Positions 1 to 8,425 of a stretch of DNA of 33,535 bases are shown here, piece by piece. Each line of letters starts with the position of its first letter. Positions within the stretch are counted from its first letter, which is position 1. Both the position numbers and the translations under genes were made by a program. This stretch comes from Geminocystis sp. M7585_C2015_104. Lineage in GTDB: Bacteria; Cyanobacteriota; Cyanobacteriia; Cyanobacteriales; Cyanobacteriaceae. The DNA lies in assembly GCA_015295805.1 (NCBI GenBank), contig DVEF01000071.1:1-33535 (forward strand), in the 5' to 3' direction. The notes beneath the pieces were generated by a model, which was not told the DNA's origin, made no database searches, and saw only the letters and a program-made list of their open reading frames with translations.

Positions 1-1
1 A

Positions 2-1465
2 CTGTACACCGTCCTTACCCACAAAAACGGCAACGAGGAAGGGGAATTACAACCCATTCTAGACGGTCGAATTTATATCCCGGACCCCACCGCCTTTAAC
101 CCCAACAAACGTTGGATTAGGACTGACCTCAAGTGGTCTAATCTCAGATTTGCAAAGGCTTTCTTACGCCATCTTGTACTCCACATTTCTGCTATTGCCG
201 TCGCCGAAAAGATTAGTGAAATTCACTGGTGTATCTCCTATCCCGCCGCTTTTTCCAAAACCGATAGAATGACCTTCCACCGCAGTTGGCAAGAAATCTG
301 TGATACCCTGAGTCCAAAAACTGGCTTGGAGTATTCAGTACCACAAATAGATGATGAACGTCGTTTTTGTACAGAAAGTGTGGCCCTAGCCCAGTATTTC
401 AACGACAAGGAAAAACACCCCCTGGTGCGTACCACCTGTATAGACATCGGCGGTGGCACATCTGATATATCCATATGGGAAAACAGGCGTATTGTGTACC
501 AGTGTTCCCTCTCGGTGGCGGGTAAGAGTATCTTCTCCGAAATCCTCGCCCATAACCCCCCCTATGCCCAACAGCTTATGGAGGAATTCATACCGGGTGG
601 GTGGCAAGAAGGTACTGACTTGTCCATAATGGCTAAAATAGATGTCGCCCTCCGTCACAAGGGAGAAGAATGGCTACATTCAAAACGGATTTATAAAAAC
701 AATGACCCCTACTTCCAACACCTAATGACTATTACTGCCATTGGCATAGCAGGTCTATACTACTATATAGGTCTGTGTCTTAAAGTACTACACGAACAGG
801 GAAAATATTCCACTCCCCAAGTCACCCCGGTATATGTCGGCGGCAATGGTAGCCGTTTCTTCCACTGGCTTTCCCCCACCGGCATCTATGACAAAAATGC
901 CGAACTCAACAGGCTACTCAGTTACATTTTGAGTAAAGCCTCGGGCTTTTCTGACACCCAAGAAAAAACCCAACTAAGTAGTCGCCCTAAACACGAGATA
1001 GCTGCCGGTTTAGTGGTTTCCCAAACCGAATTGGAAGGAATCACAGAGTATACCGACTTTGATGTCATCGCCGGGGAAGATTTCTATCTAGAATACCATG
1101 ATGATAAGCAAGAATATAGGCTGGAAAAGGACTGGAAGTCTCGTCTCCACCTGGAAGGAACTATTACCAAAATGGATATACCTCGTCTTACCAATCTCAA
1201 AAACTTCCTCTACGAATTCCATGAGGGTTTAAGAAACTTGGGCATAGAAAGTCTACAACCCCTCCCCAAACACGACTACAGACACCAAAGGGGAGAAGAT
1301 GCCAATGCCCAACTCTGGCGAGAAGTCTATCGCCATCTAGAGGACAAACTCCTAGACGTAAGAGGCGAAGCCAAAGATATCCGGGAGGCCACCCCCTTCA
1401 TTATGGGTTTGAAATCCCTCCTACACATCCTGGGCAAACGTTGGGCTGACGCTTGGAGAGGATAA
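2..1465 (+). CDS. Actin/Hsp70-superfamily ATPase-like protein, 5' end cut off
   Basis: The frame is open from base 2 to the stop at 1463-1465, so the gene starts left of the window; the ATG at 269 is internal. Visible hallmarks are a phosphate-2-like loop, CIDIGGGTSDISIW (about 436-477), and an adenosine-binding-like motif, VYVGGNGSRF (about 832-861), in the order seen in actin and Hsp70 folds. The segment ISYPAAFSKTDR before them matches the position of the Hsp70 'VPA' strand. The phosphate-1 loop would lie in the missing part. At least 487 residues are present. It is followed by a zinc-ribbon protein and a membrane coiled-coil protein on the same strand, suggesting an operon. The fold is inferred from motifs. 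It could be SrfB-like or another actin-like family; substrate and function are unknown. Confidence 0.7.
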   Translation: MYTVLTHKNGNEEGELQPILDGRIYIPDPTAFNPNKRWIRTDLKWSNLRFAKAFLRHLVLHISAIAVAEKISEIHWCISYPAAFSKTDRMTFHRSWQEICDTLSPKTGLEYSVPQIDDERRFCTESVALAQYFNDKEKHPLVRTTCIDIGGGTSDISIWENRRIVYQCSLSVAGKSIFSEILAHNPPYAQQLMEEFIPGGWQEGTDLSIMAKIDVALRHKGEEWLHSKRIYKNNDPYFQHLMTITAIGIAGLYYYIGLCLKVLHEQGKYSTPQVTPVYVGGNGSRFFHWLSPTGIYDKNAELNRLLSYILSKASGFSDTQEKTQLSSRPKHEIAAGLVVSQTELEGITEYTDFDVIAGEDFYLEYHDDKQEYRLEKDWKSRLHLEGTITKMDIPRLTNLKNFLYEFHEGLRNLGIESLQPLPKHDYRHQRGEDANAQLWREVYRHLEDKLLDVRGEAKDIREATPFIMGLKSLLHILGKRWADAWRG

Positions 1466-1500
1466 TCCTATTCACCGTATCACAAATTCCGGAAACTGAC

Positions 1501-2316
1501 ATGCTTCCATCTAAATGTCCAGTTTGTGGCAGTCTCTTAATACCCGGGAAAACAAAATGTACTGTATGCCACTGGGACTTGACTGCCTATTCCCTTTCTA
1601 AACCGAAGGATATACTTAGAAAAGCCGAAACATGGGCTAGAATCGCCCTTAGTAAGCTCAATAAATATAAACTGGAGATGAGGCAATTGAAACAAAAAAT
1701 GGCAGAATATAACCATGAATTACTCGAAAGAATTGCCCGCCTAGAAGACAGGGTGAAAAATCTGGAAGAAAGAATACAACTGCTAGAAAATGAAAAGGAA
1801 AATTCGGAGATAAAAACCCAGAATATATACCACTCCGAATTCATCGAGATAGAAACAGATACAGAGACCACTGAGGTAGTTGCAATCTCCTCACAATCCC
1901 CCCAAAAAAACAGTGCAGAATCCCGGGCAAAACCTGTTTCCATAAACCCCTATGAACAACAACTAATTGATTGTTACAACCAAAACCCCACCAGTCTCCA
2001 ACAATATTCTTGCTCAGTAAATCTCACCAAAAGTACCTTGGAAAATATATATCTCAACCCGGGGGCCGAAATTATCTTTGAGCCTTCTAAGTTTGAGGAG
2101 TATCTAGTAGTAGAATTACCCAATAGTGAGTTCCGCTTACTCCCCCACTGGGAGCTGAAAATTAATACCAATATGAAGGCCATTATGCACATATTCCATA
2201 TTCAAGGTGACCCCAAAAACAACAGGAAATTTAGAATAATAAAAACAGCAAAAGTAGTGCCGCATGAACAGGAAAAATGGCGCCTGGTTGAAAAAGGAAT
2301 TCTGCAATTTCAATAG
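1501..2316 (+). CDS. Zinc-ribbon coiled-coil protein with C-terminal WRLVE-type domain
   Basis: 271 residues from the ATG at 1501, which puts a zinc-binding pair at the very N terminus: C6-P-V-C9 and C20-T-V-C23. A TTG at 1453 overlapping the upstream stop would add 16 residues and is less likely. Residues about 45-103 are heptad-rich and charged (predicted coiled coil), followed by a low-complexity acidic linker and a C-terminal domain (about 150-271) ending in KWRLVEKGILQF. That domain is clearly related to the C terminus of the next gene. There is no signal peptide or membrane segment, so it is probably cytosolic. It lies 35 bp after the actin-like ATPase gene and 15 bp before its partner. 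I do not recognise a named family; an adaptor or scaffold role is inference. Confidence 0.75.
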   Translation: MLPSKCPVCGSLLIPGKTKCTVCHWDLTAYSLSKPKDILRKAETWARIALSKLNKYKLEMRQLKQKMAEYNHELLERIARLEDRVKNLEERIQLLENEKENSEIKTQNIYHSEFIEIETDTETTEVVAISSQSPQKNSAESRAKPVSINPYEQQLIDCYNQNPTSLQQYSCSVNLTKSTLENIYLNPGAEIIFEPSKFEEYLVVELPNSEFRLLPHWELKINTNMKAIMHIFHIQGDPKNNRKFRIIKTAKVVPHEQEKWRLVEKGILQFQ

Positions 2317-2331
2317 CCTCCGGAGGTATCT

Positions 2332-3336
2332 ATGAAAAACAAATTCCTCACCCTGACCATCATTGGTGTACTAACAACAACCCATCCCTCACTCCCCCCC
2401 CATTTCACCACTATTTATGCCCATAACACTACTTTTTCCTTCTCCTACCAACAACAAAATTACCCCCACCCTAATCCCGCTCCAAATAATACTATAATTC
2501 CCCTTATAAATCTGTTTCTAAATATCCTTATATTAGGGTGTTTACTTTACTTATTACTCCTTCTGGCAGACCCGAGAGGGCCCTTGAGTTCTTTGATCAA
2601 ATTAAACTTATTCAAGGGGGGAAGAATAAGCCGGGTATACTCCGAATTGTCTAAAGAAATAGGTCAGGTTGAGAGGAAAATAGAATTCCTGGCAGATAGG
2701 ACACAGAAATTAGAGGAGACTAATGAGAAAATCCACGCAGAATTCAACAAAAAAATTGCGGAGATTCAGCTCTCACTCTCAGAAATGAGCAGCAAGATTA
2801 TTCAGTTGAAAGAAGCAACAGATGTCGAACTGTCTTTGCTGCAGAGTGGCAATGAGGAGCTAAAAGGTACAACCAAAATACAATATGAATACAAAGAAAT
2901 TCAAACTCAGACACCGCAAATCAGTCCACAAGAAGAATCGGAATACTCATCACTGTTAAAAGCCTACAGAGAAAACCCTAATAGTCTCTTCCACAATGCA
3001 ATACAAGTGGCCCTCACTAAAGAAACAGTAGAGAAAATAATGACTGGCAGCTGGGGGGGAGTAGTAGAATTCCAGGAAGACCACCGCAGAGGAGACTATT
3101 ATGTTGTAGGGGATGACATGGGCTCATTTTATCTATTCTTAAATCCCGACACACTTTTCAATGTCCAAACCCTGACAGACATAATAAACAAATCAAAAAT
3201 ATTTCAATTCAGAGAAGGCCCTAATAAGAGTTATATGGGGAAAGATATTACAATCATAAAACCGGCTTTGGTGAAACAGGAAAATCAATACTGGCGCCTG
3301 GTGGAATCGGGAGAAATTGAATTCCCTGTCCACTAG
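2332..3336 (+). CDS. Membrane-anchored coiled-coil protein with C-terminal WRLVE-type domain
   Basis: 334 residues, with a GGAGG ribosome-binding site 6 bases before the ATG. The N terminus looks like a signal sequence or first membrane segment (about 1-30). A Pro/Asn/Thr-rich stretch follows, then a strong hydrophobic segment (about 55-79, rich in Leu and Ile), a basic patch and a long coiled coil (about 100-170). The C-terminal domain (about 205-334) ends in YWRLVESGEIEF. It matches the preceding protein in the motifs NP-SL, LTK-T-E-I, I-K-A-V and WRLVE-G-I-F. The pair therefore looks like a soluble and a membrane-bound version of one binding module, encoded after an actin-like ATPase. Family unknown; no function is assigned. 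Confidence 0.75.
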   Translation: MKNKFLTLTIIGVLTTTHPSLPPHFTTIYAHNTTFSFSYQQQNYPHPNPAPNNTIIPLINLFLNILILGCLLYLLLLLADPRGPLSSLIKLNLFKGGRISRVYSELSKEIGQVERKIEFLADRTQKLEETNEKIHAEFNKKIAEIQLSLSEMSSKIIQLKEATDVELSLLQSGNEELKGTTKIQYEYKEIQTQTPQISPQEESEYSSLLKAYRENPNSLFHNAIQVALTKETVEKIMTGSWGGVVEFQEDHRRGDYYVVGDDMGSFYLFLNPDTLFNVQTLTDIINKSKIFQFREGPNKSYMGKDITIIKPALVKQENQYWRLVESGEIEFPVH

Positions 3337-3375
3337 TCTCTGGTTTTAAAAGGTGGGTTGTAGAAGCTGTGGGTG

Positions 3376-3383
3376 TTTATAAT
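3376..3383 (+). promoter_or_regulatory. Possible -10 box upstream of ndhD
   Basis: A perfect TATAAT lies at 3378-3383 in the 273-bp gap between the coiled-coil gene and ndhD. No convincing -35 hexamer is found at 16-18 bp; TTGTAG at 3358-3363 is only 14 bp away. It would give ndhD a leader of about 220 nt that contains the inverted repeat at 3510-3547. Weak call. Confidence 0.25.
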
Positions 3384-3509
3384 TATAGACCCCTACTTGT
3401 GGCTCATATGGGGGGATGAGAATTGAAGTTAGCAATAACAAAACTTAACATTATGACAAGACTACTAGAGGGAAAATACTGTTACATTGTTGATATGTGT
3501 GTCTTACCC

Positions 3510-3547
3510 GGCGTCTATGACTCACAACAAGGGCAATCATAGACGTC
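3510..3547. repeat. Inverted repeat in the ndhD leader
   Basis: CGTCTATGA (3512-3520) and TCATAGACG (3537-3545) are perfect reverse complements with a 16-base spacer. A G-T and a G-C pair extend the stem to 11 pairs. It lies 63 bases before the ndhD start. No T-run follows on the plus strand, so it does not look like a simple terminator. It could be an operator or an mRNA hairpin. Confidence 0.5.
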
Positions 3548-3609
3548 AATGGCTACAAATTTTAACAAGAACGAACTAGTCAATAGGCAAAAAGTAGTAA
3601 GATTCTCCA

Positions 3610-5190
3610 ATGAGTTTAACTAATTTTCCCTGGCTGACGACTATCATCCTCTTCCCGGTAATCGCCGCACTATTTGTTTGGCTAATCCCGGATAAAGAGG
3701 GCAAAACTGTTAGATGGTATGCCCTAGTAGTGGCTCTACTCGACTTTTTCCTTATAGTTTATGCCTTCTACATAGGATACGATTTAGATAATCCGGGTTT
3801 ACAACTGGTAGAAAAATATACCTGGATCCCCGATTTAGACCTAAAATGGTCAGTGGCCGCCGATGGCCTGTCCATGCCTCTAATCCTCCTCACGGGATTC
3901 GTTACCACCTTAGCTATCATGGCGGCCTGGCCAGTCAGTTTCAAGCCAAAGCTATTCTACTTCCTCATGCTGGCCATGTACGGCGGACAAATTGCTGTCT
4001 TTGCCGTACAAGACATGTTACTCTTCTTCCTGGCATGGGAGTTGGAACTAGTCCCAGTATACCTGATCCTCTCCATCTGGGGGGGGCCTAAACGCCTCTA
4101 CGCCGCCACTAAATTCATCCTTTACACCGCAGGGGGTTCTTTGTTTATACTTGTGGCCGGCTTGACCATGGCCTTTTACGGCGATACCACCACCTTCGAC
4201 ATGACGGCCATCGCCCAAAAACACTACCCCCTGAATCTTCAAATACTCCTATATGCCGGCTTCCTCGTCGCCTACGGTGTCAAACTCCCTATCTTCCCCC
4301 TCCACACCTGGCTGCCAGACGCCCACGGTGAAGCTACTGCCCCCGCTCACATGTTGCTGGCTGGTATTCTCCTTAAAATGGGGGGCTACGCCCTAATACG
4401 TATGAATGCGGCAATGCTACCGGATGCCCATGTGATTTTCGCCCCAGTGTTGATAATTCTGGGAGTGGTAAACATCATATATGCCGCCTTTACCTCTTTT
4501 GCTCAACGCAACCTGAAACGCAAAATTGCCTACTCCTCCATTTCCCACATGGGGTTTGTCCTAATTGGCATTGCCTCCTACACCGAAATCGGTATGAGTG
4601 GAGCTATGTTACAAATGATCTCCCACGGGTTGATTGGGGCCAGTCTCTTCTTCATGGTGGGAGCCACCTACGATCGCACTCACACTCTCATGTTGGACGA
4701 AATGGGTGGAGTGGGCCAAAAGATGAAAAAAATCTTCGCCATGTGGACTGCCTGCTGTCTTGCCTCCCTCGCCCTACCCGGCATGAGTGGCTTTGTGGCG
4801 GAATTGATGGTCTTCATAGGCATGGCCACCAGTGATGCCTATAGTCTTACCTTCAAACTGGTAGTGATTCTCCTGGCGGCCGTCGGCGTCATCCTCACCC
4901 CCATCTACCTGTTATCCATGTTACGGGAAATGCTCTACGGCCCAGAAAATCCCGAGTTAGTAGCCCATACTCACCTCATTGATGCCGAACCCCGCGAGGT
5001 GTTCATTATCGCCTGTCTGCTAGTCCCAGTTATAGGTATTGGCTTGTATCCCAAGTCAGTTACAGCCATCTACGAGGCCACCACTGACCAGGTAACCGCC
5101 TTCATTCGCCAGGCAGTTCCCACCTTGAAATCAGCGGCCACTGCCTCCCTCTTCCCAAACACACCCCTCAAAGCACCTGCCATTAGGTAA
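3610..5190 (+). CDS. ndhD: NAD(P)H-quinone oxidoreductase subunit 4 (NdhD1 type)
   Basis: 526 residues, the usual length for NdhD, an antiporter-like proton-pumping membrane subunit of the thylakoid NDH-1 complex used in respiration and cyclic electron flow around photosystem I. The multi-spanning sequence has the family landmarks: [12 protein letters not shown] with the conserved membrane Glu, [20 protein letters not shown] with the conserved Lys, and [17 protein letters not shown]. The close match I recall to NdhD1, rather than the CO2-uptake NdhD3/D4 forms, supports the NDH-1L type. No ndhF lies beside it. There is no clear Shine-Dalgarno before the ATG. The leader holds an 11-pair inverted repeat. 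A porin gene converges on it from the right. Confidence 0.95.
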   Translation: MSLTNFPWLTTIILFPVIAALFVWLIPDKEGKTVRWYALVVALLDFFLIVYAFYIGYDLDNPGLQLVEKYTWIPDLDLKWSVAADGLSMPLILLTGFVTTLAIMAAWPVSFKPKLFYFLMLAMYGGQIAVFAVQDMLLFFLAWELELVPVYLILSIWGGPKRLYAATKFILYTAGGSLFILVAGLTMAFYGDTTTFDMTAIAQKHYPLNLQILLYAGFLVAYGVKLPIFPLHTWLPDAHGEATAPAHMLLAGILLKMGGYALIRMNAAMLPDAHVIFAPVLIILGVVNIIYAAFTSFAQRNLKRKIAYSSISHMGFVLIGIASYTEIGMSGAMLQMISHGLIGASLFFMVGATYDRTHTLMLDEMGGVGQKMKKIFAMWTACCLASLALPGMSGFVAELMVFIGMATSDAYSLTFKLVVILLAAVGVILTPIYLLSMLREMLYGPENPELVAHTHLIDAEPREVFIIACLLVPVIGIGLYPKSVTAIYEATTDQVTAFIRQAVPTLKSAATASLFPNTPLKAPAIR

Positions 5191-5194
5191 ACCC

Positions 5195-5224
5195 AAAAAA
5201 CTTCCCCGCCCGCTTGGGGTGGGG
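5195..5224 (-). terminator. Rho-independent terminator of the porin gene
   Basis: A G/C-rich hairpin (CCCCGCCC at 5204-5211 with GGGTGGGG at 5217-5224, one G-U pair, 5-base loop) lies between two convergent genes. Read on the minus strand it is followed by AAG and a run of six T (5195-5200), the usual intrinsic terminator layout. On the plus strand there is no T-run, so any effect on ndhD would be weaker. Confidence 0.75.
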
Positions 5225-5258
5225 ATAAGACAAGCCCGTGGGGTATAGCTTCCCCTAA

Positions 5259-6878
5259 TCAGAAGGAAAAAGTAGTCCTGATGGTTCCAATCACCAGGGG
5301 ATCATTCCTGTTGTCGTTTCCCGGCTTTGTGACTATTATCACTCCGGGAGTAATACTTATGTTGTCGTTTATAGGATACTGGTAGAAGGCCTCCACATGA
5401 ATAGAAGAATTCTCTCCCCCTAGTCTTTCCCCGTTTACTCTGATATTACTTTTTGTCTGCCAGGGGGGCATCCCCACAATAATACCCCCTAAACTTCCCT
5501 CTTTGAACAAGTCCGGAAACCCCAGTGTTACTGCCCAATACCAAAAATCAGAAGTACCCCTCCCTATTGTGATATTCCCATCGTCGTAGGAGGTAAGGGT
5601 TTTCACCTTGGAATACCCTCCCCATCCCCCTATCACAAAGTTGTCTGCCAACCGCCATGACATGGTGAGAGAGTAGCTGTTGTAGGAAGCCCTCAACGAG
5701 TCCTCGCTAGGGGCTAAAATATTACTGAATTTGCCACTGATTTTCGCTATTTCTGGTACGTTATACCCATGTCCATAGGTAAACGCAATGGCAAAATCCT
5801 CGTTGGGATAGTAACCTAACTGACCTGTAATCCCATATGGGCCATTAAATAAGCCCTCCCCCTTCCTGGGTGAAGCCGCCGAAAATGCTAGATACCCCAC
5901 ACTCAACTTCCACTTATCCCAGTTTCCCTTAAAGCCTATACCCGTGCCCGGGGGGTGATAGTAGATGTAATTGCGGGTGCCAAATTTAGACAAGGCCGCG
6001 CTAGCGCCATCCCCGTCTAAAAGGCTTATAGTTTCAGTAAAGTCTTCTACCGCACCCCCAGTCCCCTCCAGCCATACGCTCATATTATCAGTAACAGGAA
6101 ACCTGTAATATAAAACCTCCACCGCCACCTTGTTGTTATTTGGTTGGCTAAAGGCTAAAGTCGCCTGGCTAGTTTCTGCCGTCTCCGCCAAGTCGGGGAA
6201 ATTCCCTGTTGTCAAACGAGTATAGAGTAAATCCTTGCCAGTAAAGCTCGTATTCAATTCCAACCGGGTGCGATGCCCAAATACAGGCACCTTTTCAATG
6301 TTCTCACTTCCCCCACTCTTCTGCCCGTTGAGAATACTTGCCAGCCCAAATACAGCTTGTCCTGTTAGTTTGGTGGTGGTGGAAAACTGATTGCCCTCCA
6401 GAAAAGCTACCCTGCCTTCTAACTTGTCAACTTTTCCCTGTAAAGCTGCCAACTCTGCCTCAAACTCCCTCAACAGTCTCTTCAGTCTATCCAAATCATC
6501 TGCCGGCAGTGTGCCCCCTTGTGCTTGTAAACGCTCTATTGCTTGCATACATGCGTTCAAACCCGCCGCAAACTCATTGCGACTTATCGCCCTGTTGCCT
6601 CTGAAAGTCCTGTCCGGGTATCCTACAATACATCCATATCTCTCCACCAGATTCCTTAAGGCCTCAAAGGCCCAGTCTGTCGGCGACACATCCCTCAACT
6701 GCGACGCTGATGTTACCTGGGGTAGCTGTTGTTTATTCTGGTTGTATTCCTCCAACCTGTCTAATATTTCCAAAACTTCTGGACTACCCCATGCCACCCC
6801 ACCATTCAATAATACTGTATTCAGTAATACTGTTCCCACTCCTGCAAAACAGACCTTTATAATGCCACTACTTTTCAT
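5259..6878 (-). CDS. SLH-domain outer-membrane porin (OprB / iron-uptake porin family)
   Basis: 539 residues. The N terminus is a signal peptide (about 1-30, cleaved near AWG-SPE). An SLH-type segment follows at about 63-112 (DVSPTDWAFEALRNLVERYG, then GYPDRTFRGNRAISRNEFAAGL), which in cyanobacterial porins tethers the barrel to peptidoglycan. A coiled coil runs at about 125-162 (LKRLLREFEAELAALQGKV). The remainder alternates polar and hydrophobic residues like a beta barrel and ends in Phe, as outer-membrane proteins do. Family members pass inorganic ions or small solutes; the iron-uptake label is a family name, not shown here. The start is backed by GGAG 6 bases before the ATG. It has its own terminator. 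No clean promoter or Fur box was found upstream. Confidence 0.9.
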   Translation of the reverse strand: MKSSGIIKVCFAGVGTVLLNTVLLNGGVAWGSPEVLEILDRLEEYNQNKQQLPQVTSASQLRDVSPTDWAFEALRNLVERYGCIVGYPDRTFRGNRAISRNEFAAGLNACMQAIERLQAQGGTLPADDLDRLKRLLREFEAELAALQGKVDKLEGRVAFLEGNQFSTTTKLTGQAVFGLASILNGQKSGGSENIEKVPVFGHRTRLELNTSFTGKDLLYTRLTTGNFPDLAETAETSQATLAFSQPNNNKVAVEVLYYRFPVTDNMSVWLEGTGGAVEDFTETISLLDGDGASAALSKFGTRNYIYYHPPGTGIGFKGNWDKWKLSVGYLAFSAASPRKGEGLFNGPYGITGQLGYYPNEDFAIAFTYGHGYNVPEIAKISGKFSNILAPSEDSLRASYNSYSLTMSWRLADNFVIGGWGGYSKVKTLTSYDDGNITIGRGTSDFWYWAVTLGFPDLFKEGSLGGIIVGMPPWQTKSNIRVNGERLGGENSSIHVEAFYQYPINDNISITPGVIIVTKPGNDNRNDPLVIGTIRTTFSF

Positions 6879-7032
6879 ATTTGTCTCCGTTCCTCCTTCA
6901 CAAATTTTTCATTTCTTCCATTTAACCAATTTTTCGCCAGCCTCTACCAATTTTCCTGATTTTTTCCTTTTTGCCCCTGATTTCTTGTTCAAATATTCCC
7001 ACATTTGCGTTTTTTTTCGCTAGGATAATATC

Positions 7033-7059
7033 ATGGCGGCAGGCAAAAGGACTGCCAAA
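7033..7059 (+). repeat. Short repeat element, copy 1
   Basis: GCGGCAGGC (7036-7044), 6 variable bases, then ACTGCCAAA (7051-7059). The same 9+6+9 arrangement recurs at 8358-8381. GGCAG and CTGCC can pair as a 5-bp hairpin. The copy begins an open frame, MAAGKRTAK..., 38 codons at 7033-7149, in the same reading phase as copy 2. Confidence 0.5.
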
Positions 7060-7846
7060 ACACTCGTGTTGACAAAGATTTTATTGAAACTAAGAGTCAA
7101 CAACAGGGAAAAAGAGGAGCAGAGAGAGAGGAGAAAAAAGGAGATGTGAAATAAAGAAAGTTAAACAAGGAAAGCAGATGGGAAGGGCGCGGGGGGAAAA
7201 ATAAGAAAGAAGCCGAGAAAAGCAGGAATAAAAAATAAGGAGGAAAAAGATAAAAAAACTCCTACAGCCGGATTTGGAAACTAAAAAAATGAAGTTAAAA
7301 ATTAAATAAAATTTAAATAGGTTGGTCGCCAATTGAGGCCTACAGAATATAATAAAATAATAAAAGTGTATGAAAATATATCTCGAACATTGACAACATA
7401 CCTCGTTGAAAAAATTGTAAAATAATTGTTATAAGAACTTTTAGTGGAGTGTGATTAATACAACTCACCGAACTCTCAAGAAGCTCTGGATTACTATCAA
7501 ACTCGAAATACGGTTTCCAGGAGCATATAAATTAATCCAAAGACCAGTTGATGAAACAAGGCATGGGGCGCTGCCGTTAGACTTATTTAATAACACCTCA
7601 TGACTCGCCATGACAGGCTCAAAATAGATAAAATGTAATTTTTTCAAAAATAAATACGCTGGAACAACTTTCGAGAGGGAAACAAGGATATCATTTTTTT
7701 ATTTTGAAACGCTGTAAATAACTTTTAATTAAATAAATGTTCTGATTACAGAGAATAAACAAGTTTTTGAGTGGGAGGAAAAAGAGATAAATTCCAGAGT
7801 AAGGTTGAAGAATTCAAACGAATCAGCAATTTTACCTGGAGGTGGT

Positions 7847-8011
7847 ATGAGAATAAGTTTACCTGTTGTTAGAGGGTATAAAATGACTTATAGAGAGATA
7901 AGATTTGACCACAAAGGAGAGAAAAAAAGGAAATATAGCAGGTTTCTGGGAGAGAAAGTACTTGCGAACCTGCGAGAAGCAGATAAAGCTATAGGGATTT
8001 GCAACAATTAG
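7847..8011 (+). CDS. Possible small basic protein
   Basis: 54 codons from the ATG at 7847, with GGAGGT 3 bases before it. A TTG at 7805 would lengthen it in frame by 14 codons. The product is rich in Lys and Arg (MRISLPVVRGYKMTYREIRF..., KGEKKRKYSRF) and matches no family I know. It sits alone in an AT-rich region next to degenerate sequence, so it may be a chance ORF or a fragment. Confidence 0.25.
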   Translation: MRISLPVVRGYKMTYREIRFDHKGEKKRKYSRFLGEKVLANLREADKAIGICNN

Positions 8012-8045
8012 GAATTTAAAAAGTTTACTAACCCTAAACAAAAAA

Positions 8046-8180
8046 ATGAATAAGGACATGAAGAAGTGCTTTGATTTTGATGACCTATGCTAGCTGGATA
8101 TTGGGAGAGTGGATGAGAAAAAAGTATTTGTTATTTGTGATAAAGACGGGGGAATAAAAAGATGTTCAGGGGCATTTTGA
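8046..8180 (+). pseudogene. Possible remnant ORF with internal stop
   Basis: From the ATG at 8046 the frame reads MNKDMKKCFDFDDLC, then a TAG at 8091-8093, then LDIGRVDEKKVFVICDKDGG... to a TGA at 8178-8180. The composition on both sides of the stop looks protein-like, which suggests a broken small gene, but no family is recognised and chance cannot be excluded. Confidence 0.18.
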
Positions 8181-8275
8181 CTGTTAACAAGGAGTATAAG
8201 GGCAGATAAGAAGGGGGAAGAGCTTTTAGGGGGTAATAGGGGAGGTTTTTGAAATTGGCTATCAAGGAGGTTTTG

Positions 8276-8335
8276 ATGTCCGAAAAGTCCAAACTCCGGC
8301 TAAAGACCTTGACAAAAAGACATATTCTGGGATAG
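8276..8335 (+). CDS. Possible 19-residue micro-ORF
   Basis: An ideal AAGGAGG lies 5 bases before an ATG that opens a 19-codon frame, MSEKSKLRLKTLTKRHILG, with 7 Lys/Arg. The ribosome-binding site is among the best in the window, but length and lack of homology leave this tentative. Confidence 0.2.
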   Translation: MSEKSKLRLKTLTKRHILG

Positions 8336-8351
8336 AACTGGGGGAGGGTGT

Positions 8352-8381
8352 ATGACAGCGGCAGGCGAGGGTACTGCCAAA
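8352..8381 (+). repeat. Short repeat element, copy 2
   Basis: GCGGCAGGC (8358-8366), GAGGGT, then ACTGCCAAA (8373-8381): both 9-mers are identical to copy 1 at 7036-7059 and the spacing is the same. It starts an open frame MTAAGEGTAKVLGVKEK..., 25 codons, ending at 8429, that overlaps the 3' end of larC. Same orientation as copy 1, about 1.3 kb away. Confidence 0.5.
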
Positions 8382-8425
8382 GTGCTTGGCGTAAAAGAAA
8401 AAGCACATTTGCTAAAATACTGCAA

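Larger units (their letters stand above)
6879..8425. other. AT-rich gene-poor region
   Basis: About 1.5 kb with no recognisable conserved gene. It holds the leader of the porin gene (to about 7030), a purine-rich stretch (about 7090-7265), AT-rich sequence with multiple stops in all frames, three doubtful small ORFs, and two direct copies of a short element near its ends (7033-7059 and 8352-8381). Base composition is visibly more AT-rich than the flanking genes. It may be a decayed insertion or a fast-evolving spacer. No transposase fragment or terminal inverted repeat was recognised. Confidence 0.6.

Noticed and set aside
7022-7036. GATAATATCAT upstream of the porin as a Fur box
   Set aside because: Only a partial match to the iron-box consensus; too weak to call, despite the porin family's iron-uptake name.
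7090-7332. 80-residue minus-strand ORF rich in Phe, Ser and Leu
   Set aside because: It is the mirror of the purine-rich tract; low complexity, no ribosome-binding site and no family resemblance.
7465-7647. 60-residue minus-strand ORF, and a roughly 50-codon plus-strand frame over the same bases
   Set aside because: Neither has a convincing ribosome-binding site or recognisable motif; treated as chance.
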